NCBI RefSeq assembly: GCF_000430765.1
Contig: NZ_AUMQ01000036.1
Coordinates: 1 to 64,000, forward strand
DNA: 64,000 nt
Source: Peribacillus kribbensis DSM 17871
Lineage (GTDB): Bacteria > Bacillota > Bacilli > Bacillales > DSM-1321
Reading direction: 5' to 3'
In this document: one piece after another, positions 8,143 to 17,661 of the stretch
Position numbering within the stretch: position 1 is the stretch's first letter
Layout: the number at the start of each line of letters is the position of its first letter
Made by a program: the position numbers and the translations under genes
The notes under the pieces: model-generated
Told to the model about the DNA's origin: nothing
The model's input: the letters and a program-made list of their open reading frames with translations, nothing else
Databases searched by the model: none

Positions 8143-9831
8143 CTATTTGCTTTTAAGCTGGTAGATCCTCGCCTCATATGGACGCATTTCAAACGATTGA
8201 ATTCCCTCTTCTTCCACTTCATAATTGGATAATAAGAGCTGCGGCTTCCTTCCTTTTAAATCTTCAGGAAGTGTAAACGTTGGAGTCTCATCGAAGAAAT
8301 TCAGTATGATCAATACCTGTTCATCCTCTAATGTACGAATATACACGTAGAGATCCGGATTAAGCGGAAGCAGCAGCTTATACTCGCCATAGATGAGAGC
8401 ATCCTTATGCTTACGAAGTGCAATCAGCTTTTTATAATAATGAAGAATGGAGTCCTGATCCTGCAGGTCGTTCTGGACATTGACTTCCTTGTAATTGGAA
8501 TTCACCTGAATCCAGGGCTTCCCAGTGGTAAAGCCGGCATGCGGGGCAGAGTCCCACTGCATCGGTGTCCGCGAATTATCACGGCTTTTTTTCCAGATTG
8601 ATTCCATGATCTTTTCCAGCGGGACTCCATTTTTTTGTGATTCATGATAATGATTCAGTGTTTCCACGTCCCGATATTCTTCAATGAGTTCAAATTTAGG
8701 ATTGGTCATCCCGATTTCCTCGCCTTGGAATATGTAAGGCGTCCCTTCAAGGGTCAAAAGGAGTGTGGCCAGCATCTTGGCGGATTCTTTTCTGTATTTG
8801 CCGTCATTCCCAAAGCGCGAAACAGAGCGGGGCTGATCGTGATTGCAGAGATAATTGGCGTTCCATCCTTTCCCGTGAAGCACAGTCTGCCACTTGCTTA
8901 AAATATTTTTCAAATCTAAGAGAGTCCAAGGCTTCAGGTGCCATTTCCCCGTCCCACCCGCAGCGGCATCCATCTGCATATGCTCGAATTGGAATACCAT
9001 ATTGAGCTCATTCCGCTCATCCCCGATATAATCCAGTGCCTGTTCCGGTCCAAGACCAGAGGTTTCGCCAACTGTCATAATATTATATTGATCCAGTACC
9101 TCTTCATTGAGGTTTCTGAGAAGCTTATGGACTTTTTCCAGATTGGAAAAAAGAGAATACGCTCGTACATAGGGAAGATGTTCGGGATCTGGCGCGTCCG
9201 GGAGACCCACGGCTTTTACAATATGTGCTATGGCATCGAAACGGAATCCATCGATTCCTTTATCAAGCCACCAGCGGACCATATCATTGATTTGATTCAC
9301 CACTTCTTCATTTTCCCAATTCAAATCAGGCTGGTGCTTGGTATAGAGATGCATATAGTATTCATCTGTTTTCTCGTCATATTCCCACACTGAGCCGCTA
9401 AAATAGGATTCCCAGTTATTCGGAAGACCGCCGTCCTTTCCTTTCCGCCAGATATAGTAATCCCGTTTGGGGCTGTCAACGGAGGAACGCGCTTCAATGA
9501 ACCATGGATGTTCATCTGAAGTGTGGTTGACGACCAGGTCCATAACGATCTTCAATCCCAAAGCATGTGCCGTTTCGAGAAGGAGATCAAAATCCGCCAT
9601 TGTTCCAAACTGATCCATAATTGCCTGATAATCGCTGATATCATAGCCATTATCGTGATTGGGAGATTGGTAGATCGGACACAGCCAAACCACATCCACA
9701 CCCAAATCCCTTATATATTCGAGCTTAGAAATAATTCCCTGCAGATCCCCGATGCCATCCCCATTTGAATCTTTAAAGCTGATCGGATAAATCTGATACA
9801 CGACTGCCTCTTTCCACCATCTTTTCTTCAA
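8143..9831 (-). CDS. GH13 alpha-glucosidase (oligo-1,6-glucosidase type)
   Basis: 562 residues from a TTG at 9831, chosen because GGGGG lies about 8 nt upstream and the protein then starts LKKRWWKEAVVYQIYP like its relatives; longer in-frame starts add an unrelated leader. GH13 conserved regions are visible: DLVVNHTSDEH, DGFRFDAIAH (nucleophile Asp), VGETSG (acid/base Glu) and NHDQPR. Family enzymes hydrolyse isomaltose-type or maltose-type oligosaccharides in the cytosol; no signal peptide is present. It is monocistronic here, without a PTS or ABC partner, so its sugar source is unclear. Confidence 0.88.
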   Translation of the reverse strand: MKKRWWKEAVVYQIYPISFKDSNGDGIGDLQGIISKLEYIRDLGVDVVWLCPIYQSPNHDNGYDISDYQAIMDQFGTMADFDLLLETAHALGLKIVMDLVVNHTSDEHPWFIEARSSVDSPKRDYYIWRKGKDGGLPNNWESYFSGSVWEYDEKTDEYYMHLYTKHQPDLNWENEEVVNQINDMVRWWLDKGIDGFRFDAIAHIVKAVGLPDAPDPEHLPYVRAYSLFSNLEKVHKLLRNLNEEVLDQYNIMTVGETSGLGPEQALDYIGDERNELNMVFQFEHMQMDAAAGGTGKWHLKPWTLLDLKNILSKWQTVLHGKGWNANYLCNHDQPRSVSRFGNDGKYRKESAKMLATLLLTLEGTPYIFQGEEIGMTNPKFELIEEYRDVETLNHYHESQKNGVPLEKIMESIWKKSRDNSRTPMQWDSAPHAGFTTGKPWIQVNSNYKEVNVQNDLQDQDSILHYYKKLIALRKHKDALIYGEYKLLLPLNPDLYVYIRTLEDEQVLIILNFFDETPTFTLPEDLKGRKPQLLLSNYEVEEEGIQSFEMRPYEARIYQLKSK

Positions 9832-9979
9832 ACTACATTCCCCCGTAAATTTGTTCATAAAATTTTTACCCTGGGAGATTACTATAAAACCTTCACCCAT
9901 TCCAAGCACTTTTTATCGCCAAAGCGCCCTATATCATTTACAGTTAATGTAAATGATATTTCCAATAGGAGGAAGAGTG

Positions 9980-10486
9980 TTGAAATGGCTCCTTTCATTG
10001 ATAGTATTTGTAGTCGTCCTGACAGGGTGTACTAAAGATCCTTCACCCACGTTAACTCATAACGGCAGTCTGGCCAAATCGTATCTAAACGAAAAAGGCT
10101 ATATCATCCTTTCCTTTCAAGGGCAAAGCACTTACTCTTTTCCCAGGCGGGGTTTAGCTGGAAATGATCATGATCAGGATGAGTGGTCTGTCCAAAGAGT
10201 GAAGCCAGATGAGTATATAGATAAAAAAATCAATATAGAAACATTTCATGTAAAGAACCACCCACTGGATAAAATGTTTAAATCGGAAAAGGGCTATTTA
10301 GGGAAAACAAGGGTGGATGTGTGGATGTACAATGGCAAAATCATCGGAGGAACTTCGTTTCCAGTTTTAAATGAACGAGCCTCTATCGTTGGCGGTTTTT
10401 ATTCACTGGATGGGAAAACAGGAGAGGAGATTCATAGAGATTATCGAGCATGGCTGAGGGAATGGCAGAAAAAATATCAGGAATAA
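9980..10486 (+). CDS. Lipoprotein of unknown function
   Basis: 168 residues from the TTG at 9980 (AGGAGG at 9967-9972, 7 nt spacing); a GTG at 9977 is an alternative. A lipoprotein signal (KWLLSLIVFVVVLTGC, Cys17) is followed by about 150 soluble residues ending in an amphipathic, charged helix (EIHRDYRAWLREWQKKYQE). It should be anchored on the outer face of the membrane. I do not recognise the domain. Confidence 0.75.
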   Translation: MKWLLSLIVFVVVLTGCTKDPSPTLTHNGSLAKSYLNEKGYIILSFQGQSTYSFPRRGLAGNDHDQDEWSVQRVKPDEYIDKKINIETFHVKNHPLDKMFKSEKGYLGKTRVDVWMYNGKIIGGTSFPVLNERASIVGGFYSLDGKTGEEIHRDYRAWLREWQKKYQE

Positions 10487-10529
10487 AAACAGCTGGCTAT
10501 TAACTTGTTCCTCAGAAGGCAGCAGTATA

Positions 10530-10829
10530 TTATTCCATGTTACCGTTGGCTGCTCCTGAGTGGTGAGGACCGATGACCTCTGAAGCTCCCTCCAAGCTTT
10601 CGGGGAGAAGAATGCTGGCTCCTCCAACCAGATTGACGGGTACCGCGCAGCACTGGTTTTCACTTTATCGATGGCTTCCTCAAGCGATTTCACCATTCTC
10701 ACATAAACTTTTTCCTTTGATGGTTTTGTCAAGATGCTCCACCCTGGCAGGATTTCCGAGCTCCACCTTTCCCAGTGCGACAGCCACATCCGCTGCTGTT
10801 AAGGTGTCACAACCGAAAATGCAGGAATG
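10530..10829 (-). pseudogene. Decayed fragment of hydantoinase/5-oxoprolinase A (HyuA) C-terminal region
   Basis: Three minus-strand frames stitched together read like the end of a HyuA protein: FGCDTLTAADVAVALGKVEL and NPARVEHLDKTIKG in one frame, VRMVKSLEEAIDKVKTSA in a second, then AVPVNLVGGASILLPESLEG and ASEVIGPHHSGAANG in a third, before TAA at 10530. The family normally continues with the VANAIGAAI-type ending. Two frameshifts, no N-terminus (about 80% of the gene missing) and no RBS make this a dead remnant. It suggests that a fuller hydantoin/oxoproline pathway once existed here. Confidence 0.75.
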
Positions 10830-10986
10830 ACAAAAGGGCAATGACCAATATACGCTTAAAAATCCTTGTCAATTGACGTGTTGATTAGCAACAATTCTTT
10901 TCGAATTTTGTAAGAAGAATTAAAATCCACAAGGGAACATACATTCTCACAGATGTTATAGTAATGTTAAAAATTGGGGGTGCTCT

Positions 10987-12024
10987 ATGAAACTAGGTAA
11001 TATTAGTATTAAAGATCTAATGGAACATTATAATGTAACGGGCTTAGGCTTGGCATTGATTGAAAATGGCCAGCTAAGCGTGGTTGAAAATTATGGTTTG
11101 AATAAAATGGGAACCTTTAATTTTGTTAAATCTGATTCGATTTTTAATGCTTGTTCCATAAGTAAGTTTTTAACAGGGATGCTAGTTATGATATTGACGG
11201 AACAGGGAATTCTTGAATTAGATGAGAATATAAATAAAAAGCTAAGATCGTGGAGAATTCCTGTTAATAAGTTCACATTACATAATAAGATTACTTTGCG
11301 TCATTTACTTAGTCATCAATCTGGAGTAGTCGATCCAGATGATAGCTTTTATGAACTTGATTCGACAGATCCGATACCTTCAATAGTTGAGTTACTAAAA
11401 GGAAAGACATCCTATTGTAAAGCACCAATTGAAGTATCTTTTGAGCCAGGCAGTGAATTTCAATATTCAGATGCTGGCTTCTGCATCATACAACAACTAA
11501 TACAAGATGCGACTGGTAAGACTTTTGAAGTACTCGCAAATGAACTACTATTTAAACCATTAAAAATGGAAAACAGCTTATTCCCAAAGCTCATTTCTGA
11601 ATTAACCATGAAAAACTTTTCTTATGGACATAACAAAAAAGGACAATTAATTGATGGAATATACGCCATATATCCATATCCAGCAGCCTCTGGACTATGG
11701 ACAACCCCTACTGATTTAGCGAAATTGGTAATTGAATTAATTAGTTCTTTAAAAGGGAAGAGTAAAATTGGACTTTCTAAAATGAAAGCAAAAGAAATGA
11801 TTAGCCCGCAAGGCTGTAAAGATTGGACTGGACTGGGGGTATTTTTAGATGGGGTAGATAAAGAACTTGAAATTTCTTCCCTTGGATGGGGAGTCGGCTT
11901 CCAATCTATGATGGTTGCCTGCCCATATCAGGAGACCGGTTTAGTTATAATGACTAATACAGATTTAGAAGTTCATCAATTGAAAGGGATAATTGGGGAA
12001 ATTTATAACTCATTAACCTCTTAA
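10987..12024 (+). CDS. Serine hydrolase of the beta-lactamase / class C PBP fold
   Basis: 345 residues, no signal peptide. The catalytic SxxK motif is SISK (about residue 57), with a YSD triad (QYSDAGFC, about 160) in place of the usual YxN. LRHLLSHQSG is the typical class C helix. Family members are DD-peptidases, esterases or beta-lactamase-like enzymes; the lack of an export signal favours a cytoplasmic esterase/amidase. The gene is AT-rich compared with its neighbours and flanked by debris upstream, so recent acquisition is possible. RBS GGGGGTG precedes the ATG. Confidence 0.85.
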   Translation: MKLGNISIKDLMEHYNVTGLGLALIENGQLSVVENYGLNKMGTFNFVKSDSIFNACSISKFLTGMLVMILTEQGILELDENINKKLRSWRIPVNKFTLHNKITLRHLLSHQSGVVDPDDSFYELDSTDPIPSIVELLKGKTSYCKAPIEVSFEPGSEFQYSDAGFCIIQQLIQDATGKTFEVLANELLFKPLKMENSLFPKLISELTMKNFSYGHNKKGQLIDGIYAIYPYPAASGLWTTPTDLAKLVIELISSLKGKSKIGLSKMKAKEMISPQGCKDWTGLGVFLDGVDKELEISSLGWGVGFQSMMVACPYQETGLVIMTNTDLEVHQLKGIIGEIYNSLTS

Positions 12025-12069
12025 CTAAATGCTTTAACTTTACAGGGGTCAAAAACTCTATAAATCAGA

Positions 12070-12109
12070 AAAATAGCGTGCAAAGTTGTGTCAGTTTGCA
12101 CGCTATTTT
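12070..12109 (+). terminator. Terminator of the serine hydrolase gene
   Basis: A 15-bp stem AAAATAGCGTGCAAA / TTTGCACGCTATTTT with a short loop; the T-rich right arm serves as the U tract. Confidence 0.85.
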
Positions 12110-12200
12110 CATTATCCATTATATGATATGTACCTCTATACGGAAACTTTATGAATACTCTCAGCCTGCTGCTTTCTATCTAAGATCTTATTTTTTCTGC

Positions 12201-12725
12201 CTATCCAACCAATCCATTCTTCCCATTCATCAGCTCTGCTTTCGATAGCGGAAGGAAATCCAGCATAAGGCCCACTGTCTCATTTTGATCGTGCAGGATT
12301 CGAGTCTGATATAAACCGTCCCCCATTCCGGACTCGGAGACAATTCCTTCTCTGAATGCATAGTGGTTTTTATCGTGATTCAGGCGTGGGTTATATACTT
12401 TTTTTAAGAGCCAGCCTGCTGTTACAATGCCAGCCCGGGAAGAATCAACCGTAATCCTGGCGTAGTCTTTAAATCCTTTGGTGTCTAAGCTGCCATTTTC
12501 CAGGGATTCCTTGTGAAAGGCAAAAACACAGGCATTTTTGATTCCGGAAGCAGCATCCATGGAACGCTGCAGGACCTTCGCAACCCACAGTCCTTTTCTT
12601 GCATTTATCACTTCCGCCTGCATCCTCTTACCTCCTTCTTCATTTACTCCCAGAGGGTAGGTCGGGTCTGTGAGCATTAAATGACCATCATTCACTTCAA
12701 AAAACCCAATCTGTTTAACCGTCAC
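12201..12725 (-). CDS. Hypothetical soluble protein, DUF4241-like features
   Basis: 174 residues, no signal or membrane segment. The pattern ITVDSSRAGIVTAGWL...GIVSESGMGDGLY resembles the Asp/Ser-Gly-rich strands of DUF4241-type proteins (a DSG...SGxGDG arrangement), which in some genomes are immunity proteins. I am not certain of the assignment. The ATG at 12725 follows an AAGGGAG RBS. No operon partner is visible. Confidence 0.65.
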   Translation of the reverse strand: MTVKQIGFFEVNDGHLMLTDPTYPLGVNEEGGKRMQAEVINARKGLWVAKVLQRSMDAASGIKNACVFAFHKESLENGSLDTKGFKDYARITVDSSRAGIVTAGWLLKKVYNPRLNHDKNHYAFREGIVSESGMGDGLYQTRILHDQNETVGLMLDFLPLSKAELMNGKNGLVG

Positions 12726-12881
12726 CTCAATCTCTCCCTTCTTTTTGTCTATTTTCGACAGAGGGATGGTGTTTTATTCCAGAGGTTTCCCCTGAAGTTG
12801 CTGGACGAATCAATTATTTACATGATAAAGCTTTTCTGATTAGGACCATTGGCTGGCACCTTAAACTTGCTCTTATGTACC

Positions 12882-12906
12882 AAAGTTGCACAGAGGCAAC
12901 TTTTTC
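12882..12906 (+). terminator. Hairpin with T-run
   Basis: AAAGTTGC / GCAACTTT with a 6-nt loop followed by TTTTT on the plus strand. No plus-strand gene ends nearby; it lies between two minus-strand genes and may serve the small gene at 12939-13076 by being bidirectional. Confidence 0.5.
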
Positions 12907-12938
12907 GGTAAAAAAATAGTACCCTCCAGAAACTTATT

Positions 12939-13076
12939 CTACTTATCATCGGTAAACTTTTGACTGCTGTAATGTTGAAACACATTGTTATACTCTTCTT
13001 CACTAATAATCCCCAGGGCTTTAAAAATATAAGAATAGGCAATGATCTTTTTCCTCATACGCGGACTGTAGGGCAT
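12939..13076 (-). CDS. Small hypothetical protein (45 aa)
   Basis: 45 residues from the ATG at 13076, 8 nt after AGGAGG; an in-frame ATG two codons earlier (13082) sits too close to the RBS. The sequence is MPYSPRMRKKIIAYSYIFKA followed by LGIISEEEYNNVFQHYSSQK. The strong RBS and the helical, charged composition support a real gene. The pattern (short helix, LGIIxEEEY) is like small regulatory or SHOCT-type C-terminal helices, but I do not recognise a family. Confidence 0.6.
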   Translation of the reverse strand: MPYSPRMRKKIIAYSYIFKALGIISEEEYNNVFQHYSSQKFTDDK

Positions 13077-13243
13077 TTTCATTCCCTCCTTTTGTATAGT
13101 ATATTCCAAGCTGTTTCTAATGTGTCACTCCTCAAAAAAGTTTCCTTTATAAAACTTTTGTTCCCCACCGTTTATAATTTCAGAGATTGCTGGTAATAGA
13201 TAGCAGCCATTCCAATTACAGCGAAGAAATGATCGCTTTGTCT

Positions 13244-13618
13244 TTATTTATTCAGATATTTGATGACAGCCATTTCCCTGCCAAACCGGTCGCCATGATC
13301 GACAAATCCCAGACTCGCATATAAATGATGAGCTTCCTTATTTTCCGGATTGTAGCCAACTATAATTATTTGTGCATCAGGCAGCTCCGCTATTTTAGAT
13401 ATCACCATCTTAGTGGCTGCCTTTCATATGCCCTTGCCTTGGAATTTCTTATCCACCATGATCCGGTAGATCCAGTAACCATCGAATTCTTCTTTTTGAG
13501 AATTATACATCAAAAAGCCTGCTGTTTTATCTCCGTAAAGGATAGCATAAGGCAGTAAGAATTTATTTTTCGGCATGGACTTCTGATTATTAATTCCCAG
13601 TTTCCAATCCCAGTTCAT
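13244..13618 (-). pseudogene. Frameshifted, N-terminally truncated GNAT acetyltransferase
   Basis: Frame one reads MNWDWKLGINNQKSMPKN then ILYGDKTAGFLMYNSQKEEF, then GYWIYRIMVDKKFQGKG; this is the GNAT strand with the start of the acetyl-CoA loop. A frameshift near 13425 then resumes in another frame with AATKMVISKIAELPDAQIII, VGYNPENKEAHHLYASLGF and VDHGDRFGREMAVIKYL, the GNAT motif B and C-terminal strand, ending at TAA 13244. The expected first 40 or so residues and an RBS are missing. The order of parts resembles BltD-like spermine/spermidine acetyltransferases. Confidence 0.8.
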
Positions 13619-13719
13619 GGTAATAAAGAATTAATTTCAAAATATTCAGTCTTCAAGTTTGCTCTTTATCTCCGCCTTTTTTAGACTAAAAATGACACTA
13701 CAAACCCAGGAGGTAGACT

Positions 13720-15489
13720 ATGAAAAGAACTTTGTCTGTTATTCTTGCTTTTACCCTTAGTTTGTTAGCTGCTGCTCCTCTTTCTTCTGTATCTGCTAAA
13801 GGACCTGTTAAGAAGAATAATTATTCGCAGGTAGATTATGGTACCGATGGGATGGTGGCTACGGCACACCCTCTTGCTTCAAAGGCCGGTGCTGATATCC
13901 TGAAAAAAGGCGGCAATGCGGTTGATGCAGCCATAGCTATTCAGTTTGCGCTGAATGTGGTCGAACCAATGATGTCTGGAATCGGCGGCGGTGGTTTTAT
14001 GATGGTCTATGATGCCAAGACAAAGAAAACCTCCATCATTGACAGCCGGGAACGGGCCCCAAGCGGCGCCAGGCCAAATATGTTCCTTGATGAAAAGGGA
14101 CAGCCCATACCATTTGAGGAGCGTGTCGAGAGCGGAACTTCCGTTGGTGTACCAGGTACGCTGAAGGGGCTTGAGGAGGCTCATGACAAATGGGGATCAA
14201 AGCCCATGGCGCAGCTGGTTTCCCCCGCCATCAACCTGGCGGAAAAAGGATTCAATATTGACTCAGTTTTGGCAAAGTCCATTGCCGACAGCAAGGACAA
14301 GCTTTCTAAAAGTGCCGCTAAAAACGTCTTCCTCCGCGGGGGTAAACCATTGAAAGAGGGAGACAGACTCGTCCAAAAGGATTTGGCAAAAACATTTAAG
14401 CTGATTCGTGCTCAGGGCTCTGACGCGCTCTATCACGGAGAAGCCGGCAGGAAACTAGCAAAGACAGTACAGGATAAAGGCGGTTCGATGAAGTTCAGCG
14501 ATTTGAATAAATACGACGTCACTGTCGACCAGCCAATTTGGGGAGATTATAAAGGGTATAAGATCGCAAGCATGCCTCCTCCAAGCTCAGGCGGTGTCTT
14601 CCTTCTTCAAATGCTGAAGATTCTGGACGACTTTCATCTTTCTCAATATGGCGTCCGTTCCTGGCAGAAATATCATCTCCTGGCAGAAACGATGCATCTG
14701 TCCTACGCGGACCGTGCAGCCTATGCCGGTGACCCCGAATTTGTGAATATTCCTTTAAAAGGTCTCCTGGACCCCCGCTATATTAAGGAACGTCAATCGC
14801 TGATCAGCATGGACCATTCCGCTAAAACTGTAAAAGCGGGAGATCCATGGAAATATGAAACCAGCAACCCGGATTATGCTGTCGTTCCTCAAAACGATGA
14901 TAAAAAAATCGGGCAGACCACTCATTTTACCGTAGCGGATAAATGGGGCAATGTGGTTTCATATACGACTACAATTGAACAGGTTTTCGGCAGCGGCATC
15001 ATGGTTCCCGGCTATGGTTTCATGCTGAATAATGAACTGACGGATTTCGATGCTGTTCCAGGCGGAGCAAACGGAGTTGAACCAAACAAGCGCCCGCTCA
15101 GCAGTATGACGCCGACGATCGTCTTTGAAAATAACAAGCCAGTATTGACCGTCGGGTCTCCAGGAGGACCAACGATCATCGCTTCTGTGCTGCAAACCAT
15201 CCTTCATTCTTTAGAATATAATATGGAACTCAAGGCAGCCGTAGAAGAGCCAAGAATTTACACGAATAAACCAGGTTCTTACCTGAGAGAAAAAGGAATA
15301 TCCCCGGATACCATCAGCATGCTGAACAAGATGGGGCATGCATTTGGTACCGATGAAGCCGAGATTGGAAATGTACAAAGTATTCTCATCAATCAAAAAG
15401 AGGGATATTTTAAGGGTGTTGCCGACTCAAGCCGGAATGGCGCGGCGATAGGAGTGAATGATAAAGGCCATAAACCAAATAAAAAATGA
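13720..15489 (+). CDS. ggt: Gamma-glutamyltransferase, secreted
   Basis: 589 residues with a Sec signal peptide (about 1-27, ending SSVSAKG). The precursor is expected to self-cleave before Thr400 in QTTHFTV, generating the N-terminal nucleophile of the small subunit. GGNAVDAAIA, SGIGGGGFMM, LNNELTDFD and SSMTPTIV match substrate-binding segments. The enzyme hydrolyses or transfers gamma-glutamyl groups from glutathione or poly-gamma-glutamate outside the cell. RBS CCAGGAGG lies 6 nt before the ATG. It is monocistronic, with its own terminator. Confidence 0.95.
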   Translation: MKRTLSVILAFTLSLLAAAPLSSVSAKGPVKKNNYSQVDYGTDGMVATAHPLASKAGADILKKGGNAVDAAIAIQFALNVVEPMMSGIGGGGFMMVYDAKTKKTSIIDSRERAPSGARPNMFLDEKGQPIPFEERVESGTSVGVPGTLKGLEEAHDKWGSKPMAQLVSPAINLAEKGFNIDSVLAKSIADSKDKLSKSAAKNVFLRGGKPLKEGDRLVQKDLAKTFKLIRAQGSDALYHGEAGRKLAKTVQDKGGSMKFSDLNKYDVTVDQPIWGDYKGYKIASMPPPSSGGVFLLQMLKILDDFHLSQYGVRSWQKYHLLAETMHLSYADRAAYAGDPEFVNIPLKGLLDPRYIKERQSLISMDHSAKTVKAGDPWKYETSNPDYAVVPQNDDKKIGQTTHFTVADKWGNVVSYTTTIEQVFGSGIMVPGYGFMLNNELTDFDAVPGGANGVEPNKRPLSSMTPTIVFENNKPVLTVGSPGGPTIIASVLQTILHSLEYNMELKAAVEEPRIYTNKPGSYLREKGISPDTISMLNKMGHAFGTDEAEIGNVQSILINQKEGYFKGVADSSRNGAAIGVNDKGHKPNKK

Positions 15490-15494
15490 TATTA

Positions 15495-15527
15495 AAGCGT
15501 GGATTCGTTCTGAATTCACGCTTTTTT
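15495..15527 (+). terminator. Terminator of ggt
   Basis: The stem AAAGCGTGGATTC / GAATTCACGCTTT (one G-T pair) is followed by TTTT. It could also serve the convergent histidine kinase gene. Confidence 0.8.
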
Positions 15528-15544
15528 GCTGAAATCCATACATT

Positions 15545-16963
15545 CTATTCTTGAACGTCTTTTCTCCTGGCCGGCTGAAAGTCAGCAGGCAGTGCGATGG
15601 TGAAAGTCGTCCCTTTATGCAGGATACTCGTGACCTGGATCTCCCCTTCTAATAATAAAACCAGGTGTTTGACAATGGCTAAACCCAGGCCAGTGCTCCC
15701 CATTCTATTGGTCCTTGATTTATCGACTTTATAAAACCTTTCGTAAATAAACGGAAGATCTTCACGGGGTATACCGATACCTGTATCTCTTACCTGAATG
15801 TACATTTTCTCTCTGCCTCTCCAGGCTTTTAACGTCACATGGCCATCTGGCTTATTGTAGTTGATAGCATTTTCAACTAGATTCATAAGAATCTGTTCCA
15901 GGCGCACTCCATCTGTCATGACCATCAAACTTCCTTCATCTATCTCCTGGTGAAGGTGAACACTTCTATGCTTTGCTTTCAATTCAGCCTTTTTGAGGCA
16001 GCTGCCAATCAAGGAAGGCAGATGATGCCGGTCATATGTAAGCCCGACCTGACCTCCCTCTATTTTGGAGAGCTCGAATAGATCCGTGATCAAAGCATTC
16101 AGCTGATCGGATTCGCTGAGAATGATGGATAAATAGAGCTCCTTTTCCTTCTCCTCTTTGTACAATTGATCCCTTATGACTTGTGTATAACCTTTTATGT
16201 AGGAGATTGGAGTTCTCAAGTCGTGCGATACATTGGCAAATAGCTCACTCTGCCTGTTTCTGTACCTCTCCAGCTCGTGCCCCAGATCATTGATGGCCTT
16301 GGCTAAGGATCCCAGTTCATCCTTTGATTTTGCTGGGACCTTCTCGTAATATTTTCCTTTTGCAATCGCTCTTGTAGCCCGTTCCATTTTCAGCAGGGGC
16401 GAAGCAAGCTTCCTTGAAGCCATATAGGTAAATACCAAGGCTACACATAAAGCACCGAGCATGGAAGAAAGTACGAGAACCTTCATATGATGAACCGATT
16501 TGTTAATAGGGTCGGTACCCGAGAACAGGAAGAGGCCGGCTTCTTCTTCTCCCGCCCCCCTTCCGAGACGCTTTCCGGAGAGGAAATAATTCTGATGATC
16601 CTCTGCATGATACTCTTTATTTTTAACCGCCTTTTTTGCAAAAGCATAGTTTACTAGCTTTCTCTCGACCCGGATGCCTTGTGGAAATAGTTTTATGTTG
16701 GAGGAAACTAAAACTACCCCCTTCTGATCAATCAAGCAGAAATCAGTTTCAGTAAGCTTCGCGGCTGTATGGAGTGATTCCATATCGAGCTCAGAAAAAG
16801 TCTTGGAATAATAATCGGCTAACTGTACAATTTGATGGCGGGCATCATGTAAATAGGATCTTTTATAAAGTTCATTGATTATTAAAATAAGAGGCACGAG
16901 AACGCTCATATAAACGAGGAAAATGGTTGCCCCCCACTTTAGGACGATGCTGTTCCATTTCAT
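15545..16963 (-). CDS. Sensor histidine kinase
   Basis: 472 residues: TM1 (about 10-30), an extracytoplasmic sensor of about 135 residues, TM2 (about 165-190), HAMP (about 190-240), and a HisKA domain with the phospho-acceptor in NVSHDLRTPISYIKGY. The HATPase domain shows the N box NLVENAINY, DTGIGIP and STGLGLAIV. Its start overlaps the response-regulator stop by 4 bp, so the two are co-translated. The signal is unknown. The convergent ggt gene and divergent carbonic anhydrase operon do not identify the regulon. Confidence 0.9.
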   Translation of the reverse strand: MKWNSIVLKWGATIFLVYMSVLVPLILIINELYKRSYLHDARHQIVQLADYYSKTFSELDMESLHTAAKLTETDFCLIDQKGVVLVSSNIKLFPQGIRVERKLVNYAFAKKAVKNKEYHAEDHQNYFLSGKRLGRGAGEEEAGLFLFSGTDPINKSVHHMKVLVLSSMLGALCVALVFTYMASRKLASPLLKMERATRAIAKGKYYEKVPAKSKDELGSLAKAINDLGHELERYRNRQSELFANVSHDLRTPISYIKGYTQVIRDQLYKEEKEKELYLSIILSESDQLNALITDLFELSKIEGGQVGLTYDRHHLPSLIGSCLKKAELKAKHRSVHLHQEIDEGSLMVMTDGVRLEQILMNLVENAINYNKPDGHVTLKAWRGREKMYIQVRDTGIGIPREDLPFIYERFYKVDKSRTNRMGSTGLGLAIVKHLVLLLEGEIQVTSILHKGTTFTIALPADFQPARRKDVQE

Positions 16964-17661
16964 AGAGAGCCATCCGCGGCATTAAATTTGTAGCCCACTC
17001 CCCACACGGTTTGAATCGGATTATAATCACTGGTTAATTCCTTCGTCTTTAGCCGAATATTTTTTATATGTGAATCTACTGCCCTTAGATCTCTATGATC
17101 CTGGAATCCCCAGATCACCTCCAGCAGCATCTCCCTTGTGAACACACGCTGCGGCTGGCTCGCTAAGAAATAAAGGAGATCATATTCTTTTGGGGTGAGC
17201 TCCGCCTTCCTTCCTTTGACTAAAACCGTCCTGCTGTCGGTCTTAATCGTGAGTAATTGTTCTCCAAATACCATAACATTCTCGGCATAATGTTCATTGA
17301 TCAGTGATCGCCGGAATAATGCTTTGATTCTCGCTGAGAGCTCACATGGCTCAAAAGGCTTGCCTAAATAATCATCCGCCCCAATTTCAAGTCCGCACAC
17401 TTTATCCATTATTTCATTCCGGGCAGAAAGCATAAGGATAGGCGTCTGGCGTTTTTTTCGTATCTCCTTGCAAATTTCCCATCCATCCAGTTCCGGAAGC
17501 ATAACATCAAGAATGATTAAATCCACATGTGCGGATGATAAAACATCAAAGGCCTGCCTGCCGTCTTCTGCCTCCAGCAGCTGATAATCTTTCTCTAAAT
17601 AAATCCTCAAGAGGTTTCTCATATTCCATTCATCTTCCACGATTAAAATTTTCTTTTTCAC
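16960..17661 (-). CDS. OmpR-family response regulator
   Basis: 233 residues. The receiver domain has the acidic pocket IVEDEW, the phospho-accepting Asp in LDVMLPELDG and the conserved Lys in GKPFEP. The C-terminal winged-helix domain (about 135-230) ends with HIKNIRLKTKE...TVWGVGYKF, typical of OmpR/PhoB. It is the first gene of the operon with the histidine kinase. Confidence 0.92.
   Translation of the reverse strand: MKKKILIVEDEWNMRNLLRIYLEKDYQLLEAEDGRQAFDVLSSAHVDLIILDVMLPELDGWEICKEIRKKRQTPILMLSARNEIMDKVCGLEIGADDYLGKPFEPCELSARIKALFRRSLINEHYAENVMVFGEQLLTIKTDSRTVLVKGRKAELTPKEYDLLYFLASQPQRVFTREMLLEVIWGFQDHRDLRAVDSHIKNIRLKTKELTSDYNPIQTVWGVGYKFNAADGSL

Noticed and set aside
10403-10789. A 128-codon minus-strand ORF between the lipoprotein and serine hydrolase genes
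   Set aside because: It crosses the HyuA fragment in only part of its length and overlaps the lipoprotein gene end; the real homology jumps between three frames, so it is a by-product of a pseudogene.
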